From Saprospiraceae bacterium (GTDB lineage Bacteria > Bacteroidota > Bacteroidia > Chitinophagales > Saprospiraceae), in contig JADJYH010000081.1 in NCBI GenBank assembly GCA_016719855.1, positions 1 through 64,000 of the forward strand: DNA of 64,000 bases, given 5' to 3'. Both the position numbers and the translations under genes were made by a program. A model generated the notes under the pieces. It was not told the origin of the DNA. It saw nothing but the letters and a program-made list of their open reading frames with translations, and did no database searches. Of the stretch, positions 10,797 through 20,161 are shown in pieces (position 1 is the stretch's first letter; each line of letters opens with the position of its first letter).

Positions 10797-12218
10797 TCAC
10801 CACTCCCCCGTCACCTCCGCCGTGCCCTTTTCCGTCACGACCACCGTCAGGTTCTTTTTGCCCAAGCCCGCAGGTTTTACGGCATTCAAGCGGACTTCGT
10901 AGGTGCCAGGCTCCAGTGTAAAAGTTTTGGGATTGGAACTGGACGACATGTATGTTCTGCCACTGGCTACACTGGTGCCGCCAGTTTTTGGATAGACGCC
11001 TACAGTGGCGTCCACTAAATTTGCCCCTTGTTTTGCCCCGACTTTCAATTCACCAGAATTGTAATTGTGCGCCAACGTAATATTTGCCCCACCACCAAGC
11101 AATTGTTTGTCTATGCGCATAGTGGGCTTCCCGCTTATTTCCACTGAACCGATTTCAACATCATACAAGCCCGGCAATAGTTGAAACTTAGCTGGATTAT
11201 GATTAGCGCCTGTATAAGACCGGGTTTGAGCAGCCACCTCTTTCGTGCCAGATTTGTACAGCACAACCACGGCGTCGGAGAGTTCCCCATTGCGAGTCAC
11301 AAGGATTTCAAATGTCCCTTTCGCATAATCTACCACTTTGTGCAACGTATCATGGTGAGCGATGGAAAGATTTTCAAAAACTTGCACAGGGGCACCTTCC
11401 AGGGTTATGGCAGCGACTTCCAGGCGATACTCGCCGGGAGGCAGTAACAGAACCCTTGGGTTAGTGTCAGCACCCGTGTAGGTCCTGCCAAGGGCAGTTT
11501 CTTTTGTGGCTCCTTTTTGGAACACTTTCAAAGTGGCATCAACTGGTTTTCCTTCTATCGTGACTTTTACAGAGAGGTAGCCGCCGTCGAGCACAGGTGG
11601 CTCCACCGTTTTGTCGAGGGCTTCGGTCAGTTCGTTGGCATTGTTGGCGGGGAGGTACTGCCCGCCGCCCGCTTGGGCGATGCATTCCAGCGTCGAGATG
11701 TCCTGCTCCTCGATGCCGAAGCCGACAACGTGCAGGGTGATTTTGATGCCTTGTTCCTTGGCTTTTCGCACGAGGTCGCAGGCGTCGCCGTCGCAGGTTT
11801 CCAGCCCATCGCTGACGAGAATGATGCTGACGGGCTGCGTTTCGCTCCGCAGCAATGCCAGGGCATGGTTGATGGACTTGGCAATGGGCGTTTTTCCTTG
11901 CGGGTTGAGGGCGTCTATTTTGGCGTGGAAGGCAGCCTTGTCCACGGACGAGAGGGGCACCAGCGTTTCGATGTCTTCACAATCGCTTTTGCGGTTGTGG
12001 CCGTAGGCAATCAAGCCCGCATGGGCATCGGCAGGTAGTTTTTGCACAAGGTTTTTCATGACTGTTTTTGCTGCGGCAATCCTGTATTCATCGCCCAGCT
12101 TTTGCCACATCGAACCGGAACAATCGAGGATGAAGAGGTACTGGGAACTGGCGTTTGGTTGTGCGAACAAGCTGCAAGCCAACACAGATAGGATGGAGGA
12201 AAGTAGGAAGTTTTTCAT
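10797..12218 (-). CDS. Secreted VWA-domain protein with PEGA-like repeats
   Basis: 473 residues. ATG at 12218 is chosen because it gives a clean signal peptide (MKNFLLSSILSVLACSLFAQ); upstream in-frame starts add unlikely residues. Residues 25-210 form a von Willebrand factor A domain with the MIDAS motif D32-C-S-G-S and later TPIAKS and SDGLETCDG. The C-terminal half holds three or four beta repeats of about 75 residues, each with a TYTGADTNPRVLLLPPGEYRLEV-like core (PEGA-type carbohydrate or wall-binding fold). The family suggests metal-dependent protein binding at the cell surface. It lies 85 bp downstream of the DUF1801 gene on the same strand, and both are bracketed by an intergenic repeat. 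Confidence 0.85.
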   Translation of the reverse strand: MKNFLLSSILSVLACSLFAQPNASSQYLFILDCSGSMWQKLGDEYRIAAAKTVMKNLVQKLPADAHAGLIAYGHNRKSDCEDIETLVPLSSVDKAAFHAKIDALNPQGKTPIAKSINHALALLRSETQPVSIILVSDGLETCDGDACDLVRKAKEQGIKITLHVVGFGIEEQDISTLECIAQAGGGQYLPANNANELTEALDKTVEPPVLDGGYLSVKVTIEGKPVDATLKVFQKGATKETALGRTYTGADTNPRVLLLPPGEYRLEVAAITLEGAPVQVFENLSIAHHDTLHKVVDYAKGTFEILVTRNGELSDAVVVLYKSGTKEVAAQTRSYTGANHNPAKFQLLPGLYDVEIGSVEISGKPTMRIDKQLLGGGANITLAHNYNSGELKVGAKQGANLVDATVGVYPKTGGTSVASGRTYMSSSSNPKTFTLEPGTYEVRLNAVKPAGLGKKNLTVVVTEKGTAEVTGEW

Positions 12219-12303
12219 TGGACTTTTGAATTTGGTGAGGGTGTCAAATAGCATGGTGTCAATGTGTACCTTCAAAAATAACAAAAAATGGCAGAAAAGC
12301 ATT

Positions 12304-12729
12304 TTACTTCCGGTTCAACGATGTGTCTATCATTTCTTCCAGCACGATGGTGTTGATGTCCGCCAACTTATTGATGTAGAGGCAACCACCGCCCGTCTTG
12401 TGCTTCCCCAATTTTTCGAGCGTCTCGGCATGTGCGCTGATGTCCATAATCAGGTAAAGCGTCAGGTTCGCCTTGCGGGGAGCGAATCCTATCCGGAACC
12501 AATCCACCTCCCGACCCGTTTTTGGGCTTTTGTACCGCACGTTGCCAAAACCGATGATGGAGCTGCCCCACATTTTTGGCTCCTCCCCAGTTGCTTTTTT
12601 CATCATCTCCAAAATCGCAAAACTGTCCTTGCGCTTTTGTTCACCCTCGACGCTGTTGATAAAATCTTCCACGCTTTCAGTGGTTTGCTTTGTCTTTATC
12701 TCCGCCAGTTTTGATTTCTTTTCAGCCAT
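12304..12729 (-). CDS. DUF1801 domain protein
   Basis: 141 residues, cytoplasmic, without signal peptide. The text TESVEDFINSVEGEQKRKDS...MMKKATGEEPKMWG...IGFG and the later YLIMDISAHAETLEKLGKHKTGGGCLYI match the DUF1801 (YdhG/AraC-tail) fold, a small alpha/beta domain related to frataxin-like iron chaperones but without proven activity in Bacteroidota. Start ATG at 12729 gives the usual family length. A second, more divergent DUF1801 protein lies at 16518. The promoter probably lies within or next to the repeat at 12765-12820, about 40 bp upstream. Confidence 0.85.
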   Translation of the reverse strand: MAEKKSKLAEIKTKQTTESVEDFINSVEGEQKRKDSFAILEMMKKATGEEPKMWGSSIIGFGNVRYKSPKTGREVDWFRIGFAPRKANLTLYLIMDISAHAETLEKLGKHKTGGGCLYINKLADINTIVLEEMIDTSLNRK

Positions 12730-12764
12730 GGTAAAGAATTCGTTTTGGCAAAGCTAATTATATT

Positions 12765-12820
12765 TCTGGCCGGTGGCTATGGCTTTTGGTCAACGGAGCC
12801 AAATGGCAACCAAAGTATAA
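12765..12820. repeat. Intergenic repeat, copy 2
   Basis: A shorter relative of 10619-10718 in direct orientation. It has TCTGGCCG at 12765, identical GGCTTTTGGTCAAC at 12781-12794 and CCAAAGTATAA at 12810-12820, but most of the internal palindrome is missing. It sits just upstream of the DUF1801 start. Confidence 0.6.
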
Positions 12821-12938
12821 TTTCACGACCACATGGCAATAAATCGAACCGTTGCGAGCAGTGCGGCACCAACCGGGGCAAGGTGTTGACCGCAGTTACA
12901 AACTTGTGGGACTGCTTTCTTTTGAACAAACACCTGCA

Positions 12939-12968
12939 TTTCGGATTATAATAAGAACCTTTATCTTG
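12939..12968 (+). promoter_or_regulatory. Candidate Bacteroidota promoter of the sugar dehydrogenase gene
   Basis: A TTTC at 12939 and TATCTTG at 12962, spaced 19 bp, approximate the Bacteroidota -33 TTTG / -7 TAnnTTTG consensus, 38 bp before the ATG at 13007. Confidence 0.3.
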
Positions 12969-13006
12969 CCTTTTTTAATTCTTACTTTTTTGATTAAAAT
13001 TTCACT

Positions 13007-14188
13007 ATGAAAAATCTCCTGTTCCCCCTGCTATTCCTGATGCTTTTTGCATTTCTTGGTTCCAACTGCACCTACAATCCTCCCAGCAAAAGCACGGCAA
13101 AAGAAATACGAAAAGACACAAGCCTCCTCGGCAGCTACTTGTCCAAAATCACGCTGCCGCCCGGTTTTAAAATCGAAGTATATGCCGACCAAGTGGAAAA
13201 TGCCCGCTCCATGACGCTCACGCCCGGCGGCACGCTCTTCGTGGGCACCCGTGACAAGGGCAGCGTGTATGCGCTGCGGGACGAAGACGGCGACATGCGG
13301 GCGGAAAAGAAATACGTGTTGGCCGAGGGCCTGAACATGCCCAACGGCGTGGCCTTCCGCAATGGCGACCTGTACGTGGCAGAAATCAGCCGCATCATCA
13401 AGTTCACCGACATCGAAAACAACCTGGCCAATCCGCCGCAGCCCGTGGTGGTCTATGATAAATACCCGACCGACGGGCACCACGGCTGGAAATACATCGC
13501 CTTCGGGCCGGATGGCAAACTCTACGTGCCGGTGGGAGCGCCCTGCAATATCTGCAACAAGGAAAAAGACAATGAAATCTACGCCAGCATCACCCGCCTG
13601 AACCCCGACGGCACCGGGCTGGAAGTGGTTCAGCACGGTATCCGCAATACGGTCGGATTTGCCTGGCACCCGCAAACCGGCAAGCTATGGTTCACCGACA
13701 ACGGACGAGACCAGATGGGTGAAGACGTACCAGCGGATGAACTGAACTATGCCGCAACGGACGGCCAGCATTTCGGCTACCCGTTCTGCCACCAAGGCGA
13801 TGTGCCCGACCCGGAATATGGGAAAGGCCGCAATTGCAGCGAGTTCGTAGCGCCAGCGCAAAAGCTCGGCCCGCACGTGGCGGCGCTCGGCATGGAGTTT
13901 TATCAGGGAAAACAATTCCCGAAGGAATACCAAAACCAAGTGCTGATAGCCGAGCATGGCTCGTGGAACCGCAAGAAAAAAAGCGGCTACCGGGTGATGA
14001 TGGTCAATATTGACGGCGAAAAAGGGACTTCCTACAAACCCTTAGCCGAAGGCTGGCTTGACGAGGCCACCGACGATGTCTGGGGCCGCCCCGTTGATTT
14101 GGAACACATGCCGGACGGCTCCCTGCTCGTGTCCGATGATTTTGCGGGTGCTATTTATCGGATTTCTTATGATGGAGTAGTGAAGTAA
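13007..14188 (+). CDS. PQQ-dependent sugar dehydrogenase-like (sorbosone dehydrogenase family) lipoprotein
   Basis: 393 residues. The N-terminus MKNLLFPLLFLMLFAFLGSNC looks like a lipoprotein signal with Cys at about residue 21, so the protein is probably membrane-anchored and periplasmic. The rest is a six-bladed beta-propeller of the glucose/sorbosone dehydrogenase family: KITLPPGFKIEVYAD, ARSMTLTPGGTLFVGTRDKG, GPDGKLYVPVGAPCNIC, GIRNTVGFAWHPQTGKLWFTDNGRD and a final DGSLLVSDDFAGAIYRI. Members oxidise sugars or aldehydes with PQQ, but many have untested substrates. The reading frame is intact. It stands alone: repeat DNA lies upstream and a gene-free AT-rich stretch downstream. Confidence 0.85.
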   Translation: MKNLLFPLLFLMLFAFLGSNCTYNPPSKSTAKEIRKDTSLLGSYLSKITLPPGFKIEVYADQVENARSMTLTPGGTLFVGTRDKGSVYALRDEDGDMRAEKKYVLAEGLNMPNGVAFRNGDLYVAEISRIIKFTDIENNLANPPQPVVVYDKYPTDGHHGWKYIAFGPDGKLYVPVGAPCNICNKEKDNEIYASITRLNPDGTGLEVVQHGIRNTVGFAWHPQTGKLWFTDNGRDQMGEDVPADELNYAATDGQHFGYPFCHQGDVPDPEYGKGRNCSEFVAPAQKLGPHVAALGMEFYQGKQFPKEYQNQVLIAEHGSWNRKKKSGYRVMMVNIDGEKGTSYKPLAEGWLDEATDDVWGRPVDLEHMPDGSLLVSDDFAGAIYRISYDGVVK

Positions 14189-15330
14189 CCAATCGGTGAT
14201 TATGGCGGTGACGATTGGGAGCGTTACGATTGCTGGGGCGGTCGTACCGTTTTGCGTAAATGAGGATTTGATGGCCTACGCACGGCGGCCAGAGGCCGCA
14301 ACCAAAGCCCGTATGATAGCACAGCTATCAACGAACAGTGCTTTTTCAATTGACAGTTGGGATGCCAGCGGTACTTGCGCCAGCAGGGAGCTTGATTGCC
14401 GCCACATTTTATTGAATCGTTTAATAATCAATTCTGCAATTTCATTGATTTCTATAACTATTTTATGGTTGTAAAGCATTTTTCCACTTATTTAACTTCA
14501 TTTATGGATTCAATTTCTAAAACATATAGGTTCATTTAACAAGGGGGAGTTGATGTTTCAAATTTATCCACCCTTTTCAGAAGGGCCTTCGATTACCCCT
14601 TTAGTAGTTCTAACATTAACAAAAAGTGCATCAGGATAACCACTGAGAAATTTGATTCTATTATACTGATTCAAAGCTGTAATTGCAGCCAAAATTTTTG
14701 TCCAGCATCCCATAACCGTCTGTTTGATGGAAAGTGAGCTTTAATAAATAAAAATTAATTTTTCGGGCCTTTTCAACAGAAAGTCATTCCGAATAACCTT
14801 TCCGAATAATCTGTTTCTCATTGATAATTTGCTTGCTTCCAAGGCTATTTCATATTTATCTTGCTGCACTTTCTTGTTTTACTTTTTAGCAGAACATTGA
14901 CATCACTGCAATTATTTTGATTCTTCTGTTGACTCTTTGTTTTTGAAATTGTGCGTACTTTTGAATTTTCTCTTTTTAAGAGCATTTCTCTTTTTGGATT
15001 CTTGAAACCTTTCATTAAATTAGAAGTGTCAATTTCAAGGAAGTAGTAAATATTTTGAGCCCATGATTATAATTCCTAAGAATGCCAGTACTTATAGGTT
15101 TGTTTTTCACAAATTGGCCAGTCAATTCTCACTTTCTTTTTGAGTCTTTTCAATTTTGTTATTGTCAAATTAATTGAAAAATGAAAGGAGTATGCCATCT
15201 TTTGGTATAATCGCACAGACTAAGACGTTCTCTTTGGTTCTTCTTTTTGCCCTTCCATCCTTCCCAACAAAGCCACCAAACTGTAAATTACTCCAAAAGG
15301 GGGAGATTTTAAAAGCCACCTTCTCCTTTC
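14189..15330. other. About 1.1 kb without a supported gene, strongly AT-rich from 14400
   Basis: No open frame with convincing coding character. Two short overlapping frames at 14196-14479 (one per strand) match nothing I recognise. From about 14400 the base composition drops to far more A+T than the surrounding genes, with many T runs. The last part, read on the minus strand (15418-15329), gives ETLGTRTGDLAEMEKKLKAF and a stop, like the tail of a lost protein. I see no tRNA or other RNA gene. Confidence 0.5.
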
Positions 15331-15430
15331 GATGACTTGAATGCTTTCAGTTTCTTCTCCATTTCCGCCAAATCCCCAGTTCTGGTGCCGAGGGTTTCAA
15401 GGTCCCGTGGGGAGCTTGGTGGGACTTGGA

Positions 15431-15775
15431 TTATTGCCAGATTTCAGAGCCTATGCCCACCGCCTCAACCAACGGCATCCGATAGCTCACAAAAACATCC
15501 TCTGGCGCAACGCCCAATTCCGCCAACTCCGTCTCAATATCAGCATCCGTGCGGTTCTGCCGTACCCACACCTTGCCATCCCGGATGTCGAAGTGAAAAA
15601 TTGCGTAGTGGAGATAGCGGTCATCCTTCCAGCCCATGCGAACCAGTTGGTAGTGGTGGCCTTTTTCGTCGGAAATGACTTGGTGCTCTGCATCTTCCCA
15701 GTTGATGGGCTTGATGGCGGCGTATTCTGCCAGTAGTTGCAGGATGATTTTTTGATATTTCAGTGTCTTTCCCAT
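15431..15775 (-). CDS. xisI: XisI family protein
   Basis: 114 residues, ATG at 15775. The text YQKIILQLLAEYAA...EHQVISDEKGHHYQLVRMGW...HFDIRDGKVWVRQNRTD and ELAELGVAPEDVFVSYRMP follow the XisI family, first described as controlling excision of the cyanobacterial fdxN element and usually encoded with XisH, an endonuclease-fold partner. Many non-cyanobacterial genomes carry XisH/XisI pairs of unknown role. No XisH is present here; instead the gene follows a PemK-type toxin-antitoxin pair by 19 bp on the same strand, and a gene-poor AT-rich stretch begins just downstream. That suggests an accessory island. Confidence 0.85.
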   Translation of the reverse strand: MGKTLKYQKIILQLLAEYAAIKPINWEDAEHQVISDEKGHHYQLVRMGWKDDRYLHYAIFHFDIRDGKVWVRQNRTDADIETELAELGVAPEDVFVSYRMPLVEAVGIGSEIWQ

Positions 15776-15794
15776 TGCACCGTACGATTATTTA

Positions 15795-16136
15795 CTATGT
15801 GATTTTCAACACTTTTCCCAATGCATTTTCTATCTCGCTCATCGTAGCAATACCAACCTCGCCAATTTTCCTAACCATCCTCAACTGCGAGACCGACCTG
15901 ACTTGAAAGCAATCTGCGGCGGAAACTTTTGATAGGTTGTTCGTAGCGTCCGGTTCAATCTTGACCATCCAATCAGCAACTGCGTAGTTGGGTTTCCAAT
16001 CGGTTATTGGCACGATGACTTTGAGTGGCAAAATCCCCAGCGCATCATCGCTGACGATCACTGCTGGGCGTGTTTTGCGAATCTCTGCACCGGTGGTCGG
16101 GTCGAGGTTGATGAGCAAGATTTCACTTCGTTTCAT
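15795..16136 (-). CDS. PemK/MazF-family toxin (endoribonuclease)
   Basis: 113 residues. The start MKRSEILLINLDPTTGAEIRKTRPAVIVSDD is the conserved PemK/MazF beta-barrel entry with the RPAVIVS strand; then KVIVPITDW and SKVSAADCFQVRSVSQLRM. Family members cleave mRNA in the cytoplasm and are blocked by a cognate antitoxin. The ATG at 16136 lies inside the end of the upstream antitoxin gene (14-bp overlap), so translation is coupled. The length is normal for the family. Confidence 0.88.
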   Translation of the reverse strand: MKRSEILLINLDPTTGAEIRKTRPAVIVSDDALGILPLKVIVPITDWKPNYAVADWMVKIEPDATNNLSKVSAADCFQVRSVSQLRMVRKIGEVGIATMSEIENALGKVLKIT

Positions 16137-16356
16137 AGATTTCTTCGCCGTCTAAAGCCGTGAAAGCCGTGAGTTCGCTGTCGTTCAAGTAGTCGGATAA
16201 GAGCAATTCTGCTGCTTTGCGGCGTTTTTCTTCCTCACTTTCTTTTTTCAACGCTGCTTCTTTGACATCCTTGAAAAACAACTCAAGCAGTTGCAACTTC
16301 TCCACCAAGGTGAGTTGCTTGAAGATTTCGGTTAGCTGTATGGCTTGCATTGACAT
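16123..16356 (-). CDS. Antitoxin of the PemK-type toxin
   Basis: 77 residues. MSMQAIQLTEIFKQLTLVEKLQLLELFFKDVKE is a helical N-terminus seen in small antitoxins that precede PemK toxins in Bacteroidota and cyanobacteria. A Lys/Glu-rich linker and an acidic tail (LTAFTALDGEEIYETK), suited to wrapping the toxin, follow. It is not a classical MazE/AbrB fold. Identity rests mainly on position: first gene of the pair, 14-bp overlap with the toxin. ATG at 16356 or 16350. Autoregulation of the shared promoter is usual for such pairs. Confidence 0.75.
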   Translation of the reverse strand: MSMQAIQLTEIFKQLTLVEKLQLLELFFKDVKEAALKKESEEEKRRKAAELLLSDYLNDSELTAFTALDGEEIYETK

Positions 16357-16517
16357 TTTCCTGAATTTTCATGCAATTTAAGGCTTTTCTGAAAATCGGG
16401 GTTCCCAAAAATCCAGAATAAAGTCACTCCCCATCCGTTTCAACTACCCCCCATCAGCTGGACTTCCTCGACAGCGCCGAGTAAATTCCCTATCTTCACC
16501 CCTCAAAATCTATTCAA

Positions 16518-16907
16518 ATGTCCGAAGCCATCCAAGCCTACAACGACGCCCAACCCGCAGAATCCCAAGCAATCTGCAGGCTACTTTCGCAGGAGATATG
16601 CCGCCATTTGCCGGAGGCAGAAAACAAAATCTGGCACCGGCATCCCGTTTGGTTTTTGGACGAGAACCCGGTGGTGGGATACCACAAATTGAAGGACTGT
16701 GTCCGGCTGTTGTTTTGGAGCGGCGAATCTTTCGAGGAAGCAGGCTTGCAGAAAGAAGGAACTTTCAAGACGGCGGGTATCCGGTACACGGCTGCCGACC
16801 AAATCAATGTGAAGGATTTGAAACGCTGGCTGGAAAAGTCCCGGCAGATACAATGGGATTACAAGAACATCGTGAAGCGGAAAGGGGTGTTGGGACGCTT
16901 GAAATAG
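16518..16907 (+). CDS. DUF1801 domain protein
   Basis: 129 residues, cytoplasmic. SEAIQAYNDAQPAESQAICRLL, the AENKIWHRHPVWFLDENPVVGY core and LLFWSGESFEEAGLQKEGTFK are typical of the DUF1801 (YdhG-like) fold. It differs from the paralogue at 12304 in lacking the FINSVEGEQKRKD type N-terminus. The ATG at 16518 follows an A/T-rich leader. Divergent from the antitoxin gene with a 160-bp gap in which I see no clear promoter. Function unproven for the family. Confidence 0.8.
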   Translation: MSEAIQAYNDAQPAESQAICRLLSQEICRHLPEAENKIWHRHPVWFLDENPVVGYHKLKDCVRLLFWSGESFEEAGLQKEGTFKTAGIRYTAADQINVKDLKRWLEKSRQIQWDYKNIVKRKGVLGRLK

Positions 16908-17061
16908 CGGACAAAAGCACCAACAAAAATGACTGCTCTAAGCAACGCAAGTGCCGCTTCGCTGAACACTTTGCCCTTTCCTCAAATAACCGTACTGCTT
17001 TCGAGCGATTTTTAAAAATGGTTTAAATGCAGTTGTTACATCGTGAACAAGTAATTAGCAT

Positions 17062-17511
17062 TCATTCATTGCCATCCTCCTCCTTCTTTTCCCGCTCCCG
17101 CCTTTCAAAAAAAGCATCCACTGGCTTCAGCCCGACATTGATGAGCAGCACCACCAGGGCGGCAATCAGCGCCTCCGCCAGGTATCCTGCTGCGGCCATA
17201 CAGCCCAGGGCCGAACTGCACCAAATGGTGGCTGCCGTGGTCAAGCCCTGAACGTTGAGGCCCCGGTGCAAAATGACGCCCGCCCCGAGGAACCCAATTC
17301 CCGTGGCCACTTGCCCCACGATTCTTGTGGCGTCGCCGTTCCCACCAGCCGTCATTTCCAGCGATAGCAGCACAAAAATGGCAGAGCCAACCGCTACCAG
17401 CAGGTTGGTGCGCAAGCCTGCGCTTTTGTGTGCCAACTGCCGTTCCAACCCAACGAGGAAGCCGATGAGGAAGGCCGTAGCGAGGCGCAAGATGAAGTCG
17501 TTCAGTGTCAT
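17062..17511 (-). CDS. MgtC/SapB family membrane protein
   Basis: 149 residues with five hydrophobic segments. FILRLATAFLIGFLVGLERQLAHKSAGLRTNLLVAVGSAIFVLLS and GQVATGIGFLGAGVILHRG...VQGLTTAATIWCSSALG are the MgtC signature regions; the C-terminus is a charged tail (FERREREKKEEDGNE). MgtC proteins modulate membrane potential and F-type ATP synthase activity in Salmonella and support growth at low Mg. Here the gene is divergent from, and adjacent to, the N-ATPase operon, which makes a link to ion homeostasis plausible but unproven. ATG at 17511 gives full family length. Confidence 0.9.
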   Translation of the reverse strand: MTLNDFILRLATAFLIGFLVGLERQLAHKSAGLRTNLLVAVGSAIFVLLSLEMTAGGNGDATRIVGQVATGIGFLGAGVILHRGLNVQGLTTAATIWCSSALGCMAAAGYLAEALIAALVVLLINVGLKPVDAFFERREREKKEEDGNE

Positions 17512-17634
17512 GTTTGAAATCAGGTTGAAGCGAGCAATTTTTGATAAAGATAGGAAATTTGGGCATAAAAAAATGACTTATGTTCCTGATTTACAGGAGA
17601 AAAATTAGCCAAAAAAATACCATGCACGCTGGCA

Positions 17635-17664
17635 TTGACAAATATTGTTCCTTTGATACGTTTA
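17635..17664 (+). promoter_or_regulatory. Candidate promoter of the N-ATPase operon
   Basis: TTGA at 17635 and TACGTTTA at 17657, spaced 18 bp, resemble the Bacteroidota -33/-7 boxes and lie about 60 bp before atpD in the divergent mgtC-atpD gap. Confidence 0.3.
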
Positions 17665-17701
17665 CCGAAGGGTAGCGATTCAAAATGGAATCAATCCATA
17701 G

Positions 17702-19117
<1,416 letters not shown>

Positions 19118-19127
19118 ATAATTTCCA

Positions 19128-19526
19128 ATGGAAAACGCCGACATGCAATTGAAAATACTGCTACCTTTCATGGTCTTTGAAGAAAAACAAGGCGTCAAGC
19201 GCATTGTGGCGGAGACCCCGCAAGGTTCGTTCGGGCTGCTGCCCAACCGCCTGGACTGCGTGGCGGCCTTGGCTTCCGGGATTTTGACTTATGAAACGGA
19301 TGCAGAGGGGGAGGTATTTATTGCCATTGACGAGGGCGTGTTGGTGAAGGCAGGGCGAGAGGTGCTCGTCTCGGTCAGGAACGCCATCGGAGGCGCTGAC
19401 CTGGGCGAACTGAAAAAAGCAGTGGAACTGGAATTTGTCAAAAAAGGAGAAGAGGACCAAGCGCTGCGCACGACGTTTGCCAAACTGGAAAGCAATTTTG
19501 TCCGGCGTTTTGCAGCGCTCAAATAA
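19128..19526 (+). CDS. atpC: N-type ATPase subunit epsilon
   Basis: 132 residues. QLKILLPFMVFEEKQGVKRIVAETPQGSFGLLPNRLDCVAAL is the epsilon beta-sandwich, with the GSFGLLPNRLD loop characteristic of N-ATPases. A helical C-terminal part (ELKKAVELEFVKKGEEDQALRTTFAKLESNFVRR) may act as an inhibitory arm on the rotor. Starts 10 bp after the atpD stop. A Met at 19143 is an alternative start. Frame intact. Confidence 0.92.
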   Translation: MENADMQLKILLPFMVFEEKQGVKRIVAETPQGSFGLLPNRLDCVAALASGILTYETDAEGEVFIAIDEGVLVKAGREVLVSVRNAIGGADLGELKKAVELEFVKKGEEDQALRTTFAKLESNFVRRFAALK

Positions 19527-19536
19527 CCACCTTCGC

Positions 19537-19863
19537 ATGGACGACGACAACCGAAAAGCGACAACGAACCTGGGCCAGGAAGTCGGGGCGAAAGAAACCC
19601 TGAAGCTCCGGGCCAGAAAGAAAAACAAACGCAGCGTTTGGTGGGGGCTGGGCATGTTCGGGCTGGTCGGCTGGTCGGTGGTGGTGCCGGCCCTGTTGGG
19701 TGCTTGGCTGGGGCATTGGATGGACAAAAACCATCCGGCCACCCACTCCTGGACGTTGACCCTTCTGATAACGGGCTTGGCGCTAGGTTGCTTCAACGCA
19801 TGGTTTTGGGTGCAAAAAGAAAACAATGAAATTGATAAAGACCTGAAAGACGATGACAACTGA
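19537..19863 (+). CDS. atpQ: N-type ATPase accessory membrane protein AtpQ
   Basis: 108 residues; ATG at 19537, 10 bp after atpC (the longer open frame would intrude into atpC). A charged cytoplasmic N-terminus (KLRARKKNKRSVWWG) precedes two transmembrane helices (about 38-58 and 70-92: LGMFGLVGWSVVVPALLGAWLG and LTLLITGLALGCFNAWFWV) and a charged tail. This is the ATPase_gene1/AtpI-like protein found only in N-ATPase operons, thought to help assemble the c-ring or take up Mg. It overlaps atpR by 11 bp. Confidence 0.88.
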   Translation: MDDDNRKATTNLGQEVGAKETLKLRARKKNKRSVWWGLGMFGLVGWSVVVPALLGAWLGHWMDKNHPATHSWTLTLLITGLALGCFNAWFWVQKENNEIDKDLKDDDN

Positions 19864-20161
19864 TGTTTTTACATGGTTTCTGGCCTTGTTGGTGGGCCTG
19901 CTGCTCGGCGGATTCTTTTTCGCTGGGCTGTGGTGGACCATCCAAAAAGGGCTGACCGCCAAGCACCCTGCGTTGTGGTTTTTGGGGAGCATCCTCGTGC
20001 GCACGGCGGTGGTGCTGGTCGGGGTTTATCTGGTTTCCGATGGAAAATGGGAGCGCATGTTGGCCTCCCTGGTGGGCTTTGTGCTGGCAAGGTTCCTCGT
20101 GATGCGTTATCGGCGGTTCAAGGATGTTCAACCTACCACCTCTAAAATCAACGAACCATGA
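19853..20161 (+). CDS. atpR: N-type ATPase subunit AtpR
   Basis: 102 residues with three predicted transmembrane helices. Two arginines, R50 in ILVRTAVVL and R80 in FVLARFLVM, lie within helices. In N-ATPases such intramembrane arginines have been proposed to interact with the c-subunit carboxylates. AtpR is diagnostic for this ATPase class. ATG at 19853 overlaps the end of atpQ, and its end overlaps the atpB start by 4 bp (ATGA), consistent with translational coupling along the operon. Confidence 0.88.
   Translation: MTTDVFTWFLALLVGLLLGGFFFAGLWWTIQKGLTAKHPALWFLGSILVRTAVVLVGVYLVSDGKWERMLASLVGFVLARFLVMRYRRFKDVQPTTSKINEP

Noticed and set aside
14196..14479. Short open frames on both strands next to the sugar dehydrogenase gene
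   Set aside because: Neither has a signal, motif, good start or coding-like composition.
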